A stretch of DNA of 16,061 nucleotides from Calditrichota bacterium (GTDB taxonomy: Bacteria > Zhuqueibacterota > Zhuqueibacteria > Residuimicrobiales > Krinioviventaceae), in assembly GCA_003818595.1 (NCBI GenBank), contig RPQV01000021.1, forward strand, positions 1 to 16,061, read 5' to 3'. Shown here one piece after another: positions 1 to 7,651 of this stretch. The position numbers were made by a program, and so were the translations under genes. The notes beneath the pieces are model-generated. The model was not told the origin of the DNA. It did no database searches and saw only the letters and a list, made by a program, of their open reading frames with translations. The stretch's first letter is position 1, and the number at the start of each line of letters is the position of its first letter.

Positions 1-1311
1 AAAGGGAATATTCACCGTGACATTTCCCGCGGTGATGGTGCTAAAGCGCAGGCTTTTTAAAATATTGAGTAAATCTCGAATAAATTCTGCATTCTGGATG
101 GTCGTCTCGACGACTTCTACGGTGGTAACGCGGCCGTCCGCAGCAATAGTCATGTCAAGACTGACTTTGCCTCGGAGTTCAGGATCCAATCTCAAGTATT
201 TATTATAGGTATACATCACCCGTCCCCGCTGTGCATTGATGATGGACATCACCGATTCAGCGGATCGTTCTCCTCTCGCCTCGTCGCTGCCTCGAAACGA
301 TTGGGGAGACTGAATATTGACACTACCCTGTTTTTTCATTTCGACATCGCGAACCCCCTCGGATTTAATCAACTCATCGATTCCTGTCGTCATACCGACG
401 ATTGGAATGTCAAAAGCGTCCGAGTTTTCTCCCCCTTGCCCTCTATTATTGCCTATGCCTGAGGAACGGTTTTGCAGAACCGTTGTTGATCCCAACAATT
501 CATCCAACTGCTTCACCAATCCACGATCGAGAAGTGCGTCAACGGCCGCTCCGCTGCTCCCCTGCGTACCACGACCGCCGATGAGTGCGAGCAAACCTGC
601 TGTGCTGACGGTTCGTTCTTCCCCGACGGCTGATGACTGGTCACTGGTTTGTTCCGCCGTCTCACTGTTTCCCTCTGTTGATGTTGAGGAACTGGTCGTC
701 GAAGTCGTTATCGGTGCTTCCTGAGACGACGGTAAAATAAAGCGGGCAAATCGTTGTGGAACTTGATCAGTTTTAGGAGGTGATATTGGCGGCAAATCAA
801 GATGACTGAGAAAAACGAAGGCAATGACTTCAAACATCAGAAAAAATAAAAAAATGAATTTGAACAGCAAATCATGACGCAAGGAGCGTCGGACGGCGAC
901 CTGCCAGCTATAAACCGGCATTTTATCAACTGCAAGTGTAAATGGTTCGAATGAGTAAGTGATTTCAACATCACCAAATTGGATTACTCCTTGTCGCCCG
1001 CGGTTGATAATAAGAATATGAAATGCGCCCTTTCGAGTGAGCATTCCTTGAACCATGAGATCCTGGAAACCGAGGATCGAATCCTGAAATTGGATCGTAC
1101 CTGACATTTTGGGATGAAGATATAGCAGGCAAACATTACCCTTGTGTTCCAGCAACGGATGAGACTTGGGAAAGGTGTCGTCAAAAACTATAAAGTCATT
1201 CGCCGCACCGATTCCAATTGATAATTGCTCGCTTTTGTGCAGGTGTCGATAAAAGCGTCCGCGAGAATCAATGATTTGTAGTTTCAAGATATGGGTGATC
1301 AAAGATGGCAT
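1..1311 (-). CDS. FHA-like / AgmX-PglI C-terminal domain protein, TonB-like transducer (3' end beyond window)
   Basis: An open frame of 437 codons runs from the ATG at 1311 to the left edge without a stop, so the C-terminus is missing. Residues 1-125 look like an FHA-type beta-sandwich: an SIGIGAANDF segment followed by a KSHPLLE segment resembles the usual GR...ND...SR.H pattern, but the phosphothreonine-binding Arg is not evident. A single strongly hydrophobic helix spans about 148-171, preceded by Arg/Lys/His, so the N-terminus should be cytosolic. A Ser/Thr-rich linker (about 196-225) and a Gly-rich stretch (237-257) follow. Residues 352-437 match the AgmX/PglI-type C-terminal domain, a TonB-C-like fold: INAQRGRVMYTYNKYL, then RGKVSLDMTIAADGRVTTVEV. 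These proteins are thought to pass energy from ExbB/ExbD motors across the periplasm. It is the last visible gene of the motor operon, 57 nt after an ExbD gene; GGTGA lies just upstream of the start. The family call is from memory of motifs. Confidence 0.75.
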   Translation of the reverse strand, partial: MPSLITHILKLQIIDSRGRFYRHLHKSEQLSIGIGAANDFIVFDDTFPKSHPLLEHKGNVCLLYLHPKMSGTIQFQDSILGFQDLMVQGMLTRKGAFHILIINRGRQGVIQFGDVEITYSFEPFTLAVDKMPVYSWQVAVRRSLRHDLLFKFIFLFFLMFEVIAFVFLSHLDLPPISPPKTDQVPQRFARFILPSSQEAPITTSTTSSSTSTEGNSETAEQTSDQSSAVGEERTVSTAGLLALIGGRGTQGSSGAAVDALLDRGLVKQLDELLGSTTVLQNRSSGIGNNRGQGGENSDAFDIPIVGMTTGIDELIKSEGVRDVEMKKQGSVNIQSPQSFRGSDEARGERSAESVMSIINAQRGRVMYTYNKYLRLDPELRGKVSLDMTIAADGRVTTVEVVETTIQNAEFIRDLLNILKSLRFSTITAGNVTVNIPF

Positions 1312-1325
1312 TTTTTTAATTCACC

Positions 1326-1357
1326 GCCGGATGCTCCTGCTGGCAGCGCCATCCGGC
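1326..1357 (-). promoter_or_regulatory. Hairpin between ExbD and AgmX-like genes
   Basis: A perfect 8-bp GC-rich inverted repeat, GCCGGATG (1326-1333) with CATCCGGC (1350-1357), flanks a 16-nt loop that holds a further GCTG/CAGC repeat. Its 3' arm in the minus-strand transcript directly abuts the GGTGA ribosome-binding site (1321-1325) of the AgmX-like gene. No U-tract follows on that strand, so a terminator is unlikely. It may tune stoichiometry by mRNA processing or by affecting initiation. The function is inferred. Confidence 0.4.
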
Positions 1358-1368
1358 AATTTTCCTTT

Positions 1369-1884
1369 TCACTCTTTTTCTAATACTGCAAGGTTGATGT
1401 TATTATAGCCGACTTGCCCACACGTGAACATGATGCGTTTCAAAATATCAAAGGGGATATCGCGATCGCCTTGAATAGCAATACTGCCCCGAAATCCCTG
1501 CAGGTTGGTCGAAAGATTTCCGATCTGCTCAGATAGTAGGCGCAGTCGCTCCAATTCTTCCTTCAAGCCGTTAATCATCAGCGGAGAATCAGTTGTTATG
1601 GCGGACAGATTCACAACTGAACGACCATCGACAAGTATCCATTCACTAGTGACCGAAATGACCGACATTGAACGGGGTACATCGCGAGAAGTGGATTCAG
1701 GCAGCCGCAAATCCCGCGTAATGGTCATGATCTGTCCCTCAGCGCTAAAACTCTTGAGAAGAAAAACCAACAGAATGGTGAACATATCAATCATTGATGT
1801 GAGCTGCAACACGGCCATGCCGCGGCGGTTTCGTCGGTTACGGTTGACGATGTTTATCAGAGAATCTTCCGAATTGAGAATCAT
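1369..1884 (-). CDS. ExbD/TolR-family proton-channel subunit (Asp-containing)
   Basis: A 171-aa protein of the ExbD/TolR family: short basic cytosolic N-terminus (RNRRNRR), one transmembrane helix at about 29-46 and a periplasmic domain of about 125 residues. The helix carries LTSMIDMFTILLVFLL, with D33 at the position of the essential proton-carrying Asp of ExbD, TolR and MotB. With ExbB it should form an inner-membrane stator/motor that uses proton motive force to drive the neighbouring AgmX/TonB-like protein. The frame stays open upstream to a TTG at 1950, but that would overlap the preceding gene by 43 nt. The ATG at 1884 leaves a normal 23-nt gap and a family-typical N-terminus, though its SD (GAGAAAG) is weak. 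Family assignment is secure; partner assignment follows from position. Confidence 0.9.
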   Translation of the reverse strand: MILNSEDSLINIVNRNRRNRRGMAVLQLTSMIDMFTILLVFLLKSFSAEGQIMTITRDLRLPESTSRDVPRSMSVISVTSEWILVDGRSVVNLSAITTDSPLMINGLKEELERLRLLSEQIGNLSTNLQGFRGSIAIQGDRDIPFDILKRIMFTCGQVGYNNINLAVLEKE

Positions 1885-1907
1885 CGACTTTCTCGTATCT
1901 TGTTCGA

Positions 1908-2369
1908 TTAACCAGAAATTGAGAGATTGGGAAAACCTGCATCCCGACAAATATCCATTACCGCAATGATGATCTCATATCGAATCGTGGATTCAGGTGT
2001 TATGATGACATCCATGGATTCAGGATATTTGAATTTTACCTGTTCAAGCTGACTCCGCAGTGCTTCCCAGTCATACTCGGCGACTTTGGGAACTGCTGCA
2101 AGTGAAATTTCAGGACTTTTAAGCTGAATACTATTTTCACGAATAAACAAAACATTAACCACAACTCTGCCGGTGAGAATCGAACTCTGTCGACCAGCGC
2201 GTTCCAAATCAGGCAAAGTCATTTCCAAAACCGCTAGCCGTACAAAAGAAGCTGTCAGCAGTAAAAAGGGAATCAAAATCAAAAAAATATTCATCACCGC
2301 CGTCAGGTTGACATCCTCATTGCCGGCATGACCCCTCAGGCGATGTCTCACAGCATCCTTGAGGTTCAT
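1908..2369 (-). CDS. ExbD/TolR-family subunit lacking the canonical Asp
   Basis: A 153-aa second ExbD/TolR-like protein. The layout is normal: basic N-terminus, one helix at about 22-44 and a periplasmic domain with typical ExbD-like ends (DVIITPESTIRYEIIIAVMD). The helix reads NLTAVMNIFLILIPFLL, so the position equal to D33 of the neighbouring ExbD (LTSMIDMF) is N27. In well-studied ExbD, TolR and MotB this Asp is required for proton flow, so this subunit may be structural, regulatory or a non-protonatable partner in a mixed ExbD dimer. Pro34 also sits inside the helix. The start ATG is 3 nt beyond the ExbB stop; the GAGGTGA ribosome-binding site overlaps that stop, which points to coupled translation. 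Family call secure; loss of proton transport is inferred. Confidence 0.85.
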   Translation of the reverse strand: MNLKDAVRHRLRGHAGNEDVNLTAVMNIFLILIPFLLLTASFVRLAVLEMTLPDLERAGRQSSILTGRVVVNVLFIRENSIQLKSPEISLAAVPKVAEYDWEALRSQLEQVKFKYPESMDVIITPESTIRYEIIIAVMDICRDAGFPNLSISG

Positions 2370-2372
2370 GCA

Positions 2373-2993
2373 TCACCTCGGCATCGTCATAATGCGAAAG
2401 AGACGGGCAACATTTTCATTGATTTCATCTATTAATTCGTTGGTTTTTTCCACCAAATAGGTGTAACCGATCAGACAGGGCAGAGCCGTCATAATACCGA
2501 GAGCAGTAGTATTCATGGCGACAGATATGCCCGCAGTGAGCAAGGAGGCTTTGTCTGCGGCATCAGCATGGGCAACTGCTGCGAACGCACTGATGAGTCC
2601 AAGAATCGTCCCCAAAAGTCCCAATAATGTTGAAACATTGGCGATCATGGACAGGTAATGCGTCCTCTTTTCCAGTTTGGGAATCTCGACCATCGCAGCA
2701 AGTTCCATGGCGTTTTGAACATCCTTTTCAGAGCGATTGAGTTCATGTAATCCTGCTTTGACAATTCTGGGGAGAGATGCTTCGGAACGATCGCAATACT
2801 CAATGGCGCCGTTGACATTGTTGTTTTTCAGCAACTGAGTGATTTGATTAACAAAGGTATCAGAATCGATTCGATTTTTAAATTGAATCGCGATCAGTCT
2901 CTCAACAATCACGGTTATTCCAATGATGAGTGCGAAAAGGATCACATACATCACTGGCCCGCCTTGAATAAAAAACCGAAAAATGCTGTCCAA
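2373..2993 (-). CDS. ExbB/TolQ/MotA-family motor subunit
   Basis: A 206-aa ExbB/TolQ-family inner-membrane protein. Three hydrophobic helices lie at about 13-30, 116-138 and 158-180, with a cytosolic loop of about 85 residues between the first and second, as in the family. Diagnostic stretches are STLLGLLGTILGLISAF in helix 2 and AGISVAMNTTALGIMTALP in helix 3, including the Thr residues that line the proton path in ExbB/TolQ. Usual ExbB proteins form a pentamer around an ExbD dimer. The start is a TTG, chosen because a strong AAGGAGG lies 4 nt before it; the ATG 18 nt upstream (from 3011) is in another frame. The upstream gap of 53 nt is AT-rich and might hold a weak internal promoter. The next gene (ExbD) follows after 3 nt. 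Confidence 0.93.
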   Translation of the reverse strand: MDSIFRFFIQGGPVMYVILFALIIGITVIVERLIAIQFKNRIDSDTFVNQITQLLKNNNVNGAIEYCDRSEASLPRIVKAGLHELNRSEKDVQNAMELAAMVEIPKLEKRTHYLSMIANVSTLLGLLGTILGLISAFAAVAHADAADKASLLTAGISVAMNTTALGIMTALPCLIGYTYLVEKTNELIDEINENVARLFRIMTMPR

Positions 2994-3046
2994 TTGGCCT
3001 CCTTGGCATTAATTGAAATTTAATTTTTCAAAGATAATTAAAATAT

Positions 3047-3391
3047 TTACCAATCCAAAACATCCTTACGCAATCGATATACTGTCGGGTTGTGAACAGT
3101 TTCAAAAGTTGTTTTGGCTTCCACCGGCCGAAATAACTCGGTTAAAAAGGAACGTTCAATTTGAATATCATCGATAGCCGGTGTTTGGCCCGGCAGAATA
3201 AATACCGCCTGCGGCTTTTCCAGCTTGCCCTCGACTTCAATCTTTTCAATGAAGATCTTTTCATTTTGAGCAGGAAGAGAATTCTGAACCCTCACCGTAT
3301 CTTCATCACTGGCATGGTTTGTTATCGGCATTTTCTCCTGCGCAGAAACATGAGTTAAAAAAAAACCGAAAATCAACACAAACTTCCACAT
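3047..3391 (-). CDS. Small secreted protein of unknown function in the motor operon
   Basis: A 114-aa protein with a clear Sec signal peptide (MWKFVLIFGFFLTHVSA, cleavage expected before Q18). The mature part of about 97 residues is polar and has no second membrane segment. Its core, IEKIEVEGKLEKPQAVFILP followed by IDDIQIERSF, looks like a short beta-rich unit. I do not recognise the family. The frame extends upstream to 3445, but that would overlap the 956-aa TPR gene by 50 nt and bury the signal peptide. The ATG at 3391 lies 4 nt after the TPR stop, with an AAGGTGA ribosome-binding site overlapping it, so this start is chosen. Its place between the TPR proteins and ExbB suggests a periplasmic accessory or adaptor of the same machine; that role is inference only. 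Confidence 0.7.
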   Translation of the reverse strand: MWKFVLIFGFFLTHVSAQEKMPITNHASDEDTVRVQNSLPAQNEKIFIEKIEVEGKLEKPQAVFILPGQTPAIDDIQIERSFLTELFRPVEAKTTFETVHNPTVYRLRKDVLDW

Positions 3392-3395
3392 GTTT

Positions 3396-6266
3396 TCATT
3401 CACCTTGATTTTTCGCAGTTTCCGCTGCTTCCCTTTGTAACTCATTTTGTAAGCCTTGTATGCGATCGCGACTTTTTTCTATCCATTGGTTTTCAATTTG
3501 ACTGGCAGTCGCCTGTTCCACATTCTTACGAAAAGTTTCAAGCGCCTTTTCCTGGAAAGGCCGTGCCCTTTCAGCCAGTTTCTGGCGGTAGAGTTGCTGT
3601 TGCTCCAGAGTTAAATTTTCCGGAATCGGCGCCGTCAACAAAGAGCGAACCAATTCCTCGAAGGACTCTCCAATACGAAACATCGAAGCCGTTGTCCAGT
3701 CTGCAATCTGGTATTTAGTCGATTCAGTGTATTGTTTGATGACATCTGCAAAAGCATTCATTTTCCGCTTGAGATTGCTTTCAAATGGCGGGGTTAATTG
3801 GATACTTTTGAAGGTAAACATCATAATTTCACCCAGCATGAACTGCGCGTTAGCGACATAATAGGAATCGGGTGCATTCCCTTCCCGCATCAGATCAAGA
3901 TATCGATTCACAGTGTTTTGATAATAGGAACGCGCCTCCTCGGTTTGACCGGCATTCATCGCCATCTCGCCGCGTCTGCAAGAGAACTCGATCACCTCTT
4001 CAATAGCCTTCGGGAATGAATCGATCAAGCGTTTGCAGACATTTTTAGCGGCAATCCACTCTTGACCCGACTCATAGCAGTAGACGGCATTTTTCAACGC
4101 TCGCAAATGGAACTCGGATTCAGGATATTGATCGGCAATCTGAAGATAATCTGCCGCAGCCAACGACCAATCAGCCAGACGTTCGCGCAAACCCGCCGCT
4201 TGATACAGGGCATCGTCACCAAGCTCAAATTTTAAATAGCGTCTTGCCAATCGTTCAAATGTTTGCGCCGCCAAAAGCAGACTATCGCTTTTTTGATACT
4301 GCAGCGCTGCTTCAAACATTGATTTAGCCTGCACTGTTGAATCGGGTGAAGTGCCCGCAATCGTCAATAAAGTAAACGCAGCGCCAATATTTTCCCCTTT
4401 CAGACTCAAGGTTTCCGCAATCTTGAATTGTGCTGAAGAAAGCAGCAACCATGCCTGACTTGCCTCCGCCGATTGAGGCATATCCGATAGAAACATGGTC
4501 AGCCAATCGCATGCCTGCTGATATTCACCACTGTCATATAGTGCCTGGCCGACGTTGATCGCTGCAGCATCCTTGAAAGGAACGGCGGATGGTAACTGAT
4601 AAACCTGTTGATATACGGTTACCGCAGAAGAAAACAGACGCAGATTATAGAGCGTTTCGCCCATTTTCATGAGAACTTGACCGAGAAAAGCGCTTTCAGG
4701 AAAGGTAAGGTAAAAATCATTGCAGGCCTGGAGGATATATCCATCAATCAATGTTGCCAAGCTAATGGTCAGTGTATCATGTGCAGTAATAAAATGAGGA
4801 ATCACGATCAAGCCGGATGAATCAATACCAATATTCATCTCTTTGGCTTTCACAAAGCAGAAAATACGGTTGAAAGCCGCTTTTTCGCGGTAAGGAGATG
4901 TTAGGTAGGTTGAGACGACTTGCTGGTAGGTATCCGCGGCGTTGATAAAGTCACCCATCTCATAATAACACTCGGCCAAATAATAGTTTATCTCGTGGCT
5001 GTTTTCCTGAACAGGATTTTTCAGAAAATCAAGGTACTTGTTAATGGCACGCTGATAATAGAAAAGCGAATCCGTCTGCTGGGCTTTTGCCTGATAGTAT
5101 ACGCCCAAAAAAATTAAGGACTCCCTCATGAGTGACAGTCCATTTTGTTGAACCGAACTGTCCGATTGATGTTTTTCCCAATCACCATCGGGATGGAAAA
5201 AATGGACCAGCTCCTCTCTCACCTGATTAGAGTCTTCCATCTTTTCCAACACCTCATAATTCTGTATAATATTGGTATATAGCTGTGGAGCATTGGTAGA
5301 AAAGGGGTAAAATTCGAGCAGTATTCGGTAGATATCAATGGCTTGGAGGTTCAGACTCCTTGCTTCATACAGTTCGGCAATTTTCAACAAAATCGGTGAC
5401 GTGTACGTTTTATCAACCAAAGAGAGGAAAAATGATCGACAGTTCGAGGGGGAACCAAATTCCGTAAATGAATCAGCGATATAATGGATGGATTCAGTTT
5501 GTAAATCCGTTTTCGCCACTGAATGCGTTGTTTGATCTAACCCGGCGACTAGATTAATATCCTCCAACAGCACGAGAAAAGTGCTGATGGCGTCGCTATA
5601 GTTCTGTTGATTATAATATGACCATCCAAGCTTATAAAGTGACAAAGCAAAATAGGGATTGTCCCAATGGTTCAATAAAAATCTATAATGCTGGATCGCT
5701 TCTGCAAATTGTCGCTGCTCAAAATAATATTCACCGATGCGGAAATGAGATTCCAAAGCCATCGATGAATTGGGAAATTCCCAAATGAGGGTTTCAAACC
5801 AGGATTTTGCAGACTCCATCTGCCCCGATTCGAGGGATGCTGTTGCTATTTTATAAAGCACACGATCTCGATAGTTGATATGGGGATATTTTTCCAATAA
5901 TAGTCTGCAGTATGCAATTGTCTTGGTCATATCAATGATCGGGAGTGGCGGATTCATATCTCCGGCATCAGCCACCTGTTCCTCATAGCGGCTCATTTCA
6001 GCCTGATAAACAAGCTGAGATTGTTCATAATGCAGCTCCGCTAATTGAAAGAGCAAGGTGGGAGCGAATTCACTGTCAGGATACTTGTTGAGAAGAGTCT
6101 CATGTTCAAGAATAATCCGATTCAAATCGCCGGATATTTCTATTGGATGATCCGATGATACGACCTTATTTTGGGCGAGAGCGCAAGCTGTCGAAATACC
6201 TATAATAAAAACAAATAGATAAATTGGGATTTTGCCTTTTGACGATTTTATCTCTTTATGTATCAC
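3396..6266 (-). CDS. Large secreted tetratricopeptide-repeat protein (956 aa)
   Basis: This 956-aa protein begins with a signal peptide (residues 1-32, hydrophobic core IPIYLFVFIIGIS, cleavage near ALA/Q). A cysteine at about 28 does not sit in a good lipobox, so a soluble periplasmic form is more likely than a lipoprotein. Most of the chain (about 45-880) is TPR-like helical repeats, with units such as ALESHFRIGEYYFEQRQFAE and ALSLYKLGWSYYNQQNYSDA. The last 75 residues are highly charged and probably coiled coil. Proteins of this kind act as periplasmic scaffolds; in Myxococcus gliding machinery, TPR proteins (AglT, GltE) accompany TolQ/TolR-like motors. The start is a GTG that overlaps the stop of the preceding TPR gene (GTGA), showing translational coupling. 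Partner specificity cannot be read from sequence. TPR assignment is firm; the machine role is contextual. Confidence 0.88.
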   Translation of the reverse strand: MIHKEIKSSKGKIPIYLFVFIIGISTACALAQNKVVSSDHPIEISGDLNRIILEHETLLNKYPDSEFAPTLLFQLAELHYEQSQLVYQAEMSRYEEQVADAGDMNPPLPIIDMTKTIAYCRLLLEKYPHINYRDRVLYKIATASLESGQMESAKSWFETLIWEFPNSSMALESHFRIGEYYFEQRQFAEAIQHYRFLLNHWDNPYFALSLYKLGWSYYNQQNYSDAISTFLVLLEDINLVAGLDQTTHSVAKTDLQTESIHYIADSFTEFGSPSNCRSFFLSLVDKTYTSPILLKIAELYEARSLNLQAIDIYRILLEFYPFSTNAPQLYTNIIQNYEVLEKMEDSNQVREELVHFFHPDGDWEKHQSDSSVQQNGLSLMRESLIFLGVYYQAKAQQTDSLFYYQRAINKYLDFLKNPVQENSHEINYYLAECYYEMGDFINAADTYQQVVSTYLTSPYREKAAFNRIFCFVKAKEMNIGIDSSGLIVIPHFITAHDTLTISLATLIDGYILQACNDFYLTFPESAFLGQVLMKMGETLYNLRLFSSAVTVYQQVYQLPSAVPFKDAAAINVGQALYDSGEYQQACDWLTMFLSDMPQSAEASQAWLLLSSAQFKIAETLSLKGENIGAAFTLLTIAGTSPDSTVQAKSMFEAALQYQKSDSLLLAAQTFERLARRYLKFELGDDALYQAAGLRERLADWSLAAADYLQIADQYPESEFHLRALKNAVYCYESGQEWIAAKNVCKRLIDSFPKAIEEVIEFSCRRGEMAMNAGQTEEARSYYQNTVNRYLDLMREGNAPDSYYVANAQFMLGEIMMFTFKSIQLTPPFESNLKRKMNAFADVIKQYTESTKYQIADWTTASMFRIGESFEELVRSLLTAPIPENLTLEQQQLYRQKLAERARPFQEKALETFRKNVEQATASQIENQWIEKSRDRIQGLQNELQREAAETAKNQGE

Positions 6267-7651
6267 TTTTTACCGTCTTTGGTTGTCTGAAGCTGTAGGA
6301 ACTGAGCTCTTGCTTTACCGTACTCGGCATAAGCGCGCCAGTTTCTTCTTTTTTCCTGCACAGCCGTCTTCGCGGCAAGGCTATTCAACCGATCGAGACG
6401 TTGGGATAGATCTTTTCGTTCTTCTGTTGCCTGCAGCAACAAGGCATTTAATTCCGCAGCCAAGCTGGAATCAACTGTGGCCGGATCATTATGAGGTTCA
6501 ACATTCAGATCTTCTATGAGCCTGCTTTCCAAAACCAAAAGTTCAATTTGCCGTTGTTCAATTCGCTTCCTTTCCATTTCAATACTAACATTTGTCTTTT
6601 CCACTAAAGTGATCACCTTCTGCTCTTCTGGAAAAATCTCAATCAACCGATCATAGATAATAACGGCGTCTGCATATTTTCCGATCATCTGATAGGCACG
6701 TCCGAGTAGAAAAAGACCTTCTTGAGACAATTCATGGGAAGGAAAGTTGCGATATAACTCTGTTAAAACGATTATCGCCTCTTGCCAAGAGTTTCTTTTC
6801 ACCTTGGACCAGGCAGAAGCTAACAGGGCTGCGGGTCTCAAAGAACTGCCGGCAGGTATTTTGGAGAATTCGTCATCAGCTTGATCATAATATCCTAACT
6901 CATAGAATAGATAACCAAGCGATAAATGCCCCTCATCCAGCAATTCAAGTCGTTCGTCATTCACCGCAGGCAACAGCAACAGCTTATTGAAAGTTGCGAT
7001 GGACGCTTCGATTTGCTTCATGCGTAACAGAGAAATTGCCTTGGTATACAGGATATAATCATAGTATGGACTATTCTCACTGGCATCGCGTAGGACGTTC
7101 ACACATTTGGGAAAATCTAAAAGCTTATAATATGCCATTCCCGCATAATAAGAGGTCAAATCAATCAGCGGCTGAGAAGGCGATCCGCGCAACAGCACCT
7201 GATGATATTTTAAACTCTCCTGCCAATCTCCATTATTGTAGGCGATGCGCTGTAATCCCAACAAGGCATCCGAGACAAATGGACTGGAAATATGCTTTTC
7301 CACAATGCGTGAATAGAGCTTTGCAGCGGCTTGATTCATATTCAGCTCGCAAAGACAATTGGCCAGCAGCAAAAGAGATTCGTCAACCCGGCGGAACGCC
7401 GGATAAGCATCTATTAAGGTGATCAGTCGACGGGAGGACTGCCAATATTGTCCTGCTTGAAATTCCGCCTCGGCCTTTGCGAATAAATGATCAGCCTTAT
7501 CAGTTTGGATTCCGGCATTATGCGGATGAAAGGGATCGACTTGAGCCTGCGCGTTGAAAAACAAGAGGAGCAAGCTCAAAGATGCCGAAAACAGGACATG
7601 ACGGCACTGGAACAAATGATCTGCGGGGAAACAGTTTTTCTGATCGAACAT
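6263..7651 (-). CDS. Secreted TPR protein with C-terminal coiled coil (462 aa)
   Basis: A 462-aa protein with a long polar n-region and a hydrophobic core at about 19-33 (VLFSASLSLLLLFFNAQA, cleavage expected before Q37 or close to it). TPR-like repeats fill about 50-340, for example LSLGYLFYELGYYDQADDEF and EGLFLLGRAYQMIGKYADAV. Residues about 342-382 and 397-432 are rich in Glu, Arg, Leu and Gln in heptad-like order, predicting two coiled-coil segments, broken by a Pro/Asp-rich turn (384-392). The start ATG shares one base with the stop of the barrel gene (TAATG), and its own stop overlaps the next start by 4 nt, so the three genes are translationally coupled. The coiled coil could pair with that at the end of the upstream barrel. 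Likely a periplasmic scaffold or connector; exact function unknown. Confidence 0.85.
   Translation of the reverse strand: MFDQKNCFPADHLFQCRHVLFSASLSLLLLFFNAQAQVDPFHPHNAGIQTDKADHLFAKAEAEFQAGQYWQSSRRLITLIDAYPAFRRVDESLLLLANCLCELNMNQAAAKLYSRIVEKHISSPFVSDALLGLQRIAYNNGDWQESLKYHQVLLRGSPSQPLIDLTSYYAGMAYYKLLDFPKCVNVLRDASENSPYYDYILYTKAISLLRMKQIEASIATFNKLLLLPAVNDERLELLDEGHLSLGYLFYELGYYDQADDEFSKIPAGSSLRPAALLASAWSKVKRNSWQEAIIVLTELYRNFPSHELSQEGLFLLGRAYQMIGKYADAVIIYDRLIEIFPEEQKVITLVEKTNVSIEMERKRIEQRQIELLVLESRLIEDLNVEPHNDPATVDSSLAAELNALLLQATEERKDLSQRLDRLNSLAAKTAVQEKRRNWRAYAEYGKARAQFLQLQTTKDGKK

Noticed and set aside
317..724. Plus-strand open frame of 135 codons
   Set aside because: It lies antisense to the AgmX-like gene, is Ser/Pro-rich low complexity and has no recognisable domain; the minus frame carries clear family motifs.
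1885..1950. N-terminal extension of the Asp-containing ExbD to a TTG at 1950
   Set aside because: It would overlap the upstream ExbD by 43 nt and add residues that are not family-like; the ATG at 1884 fits better.
1505..1969. Plus-strand open frame of 154 codons
   Set aside because: Antisense to the two ExbD genes; the minus-strand proteins match ExbD/TolR, so this is a mirror frame.
6994..7422. Plus-strand open frame of 142 codons
   Set aside because: Antisense to the TPR repeats of the 462-aa protein, no sensible composition or ribosome-binding site.
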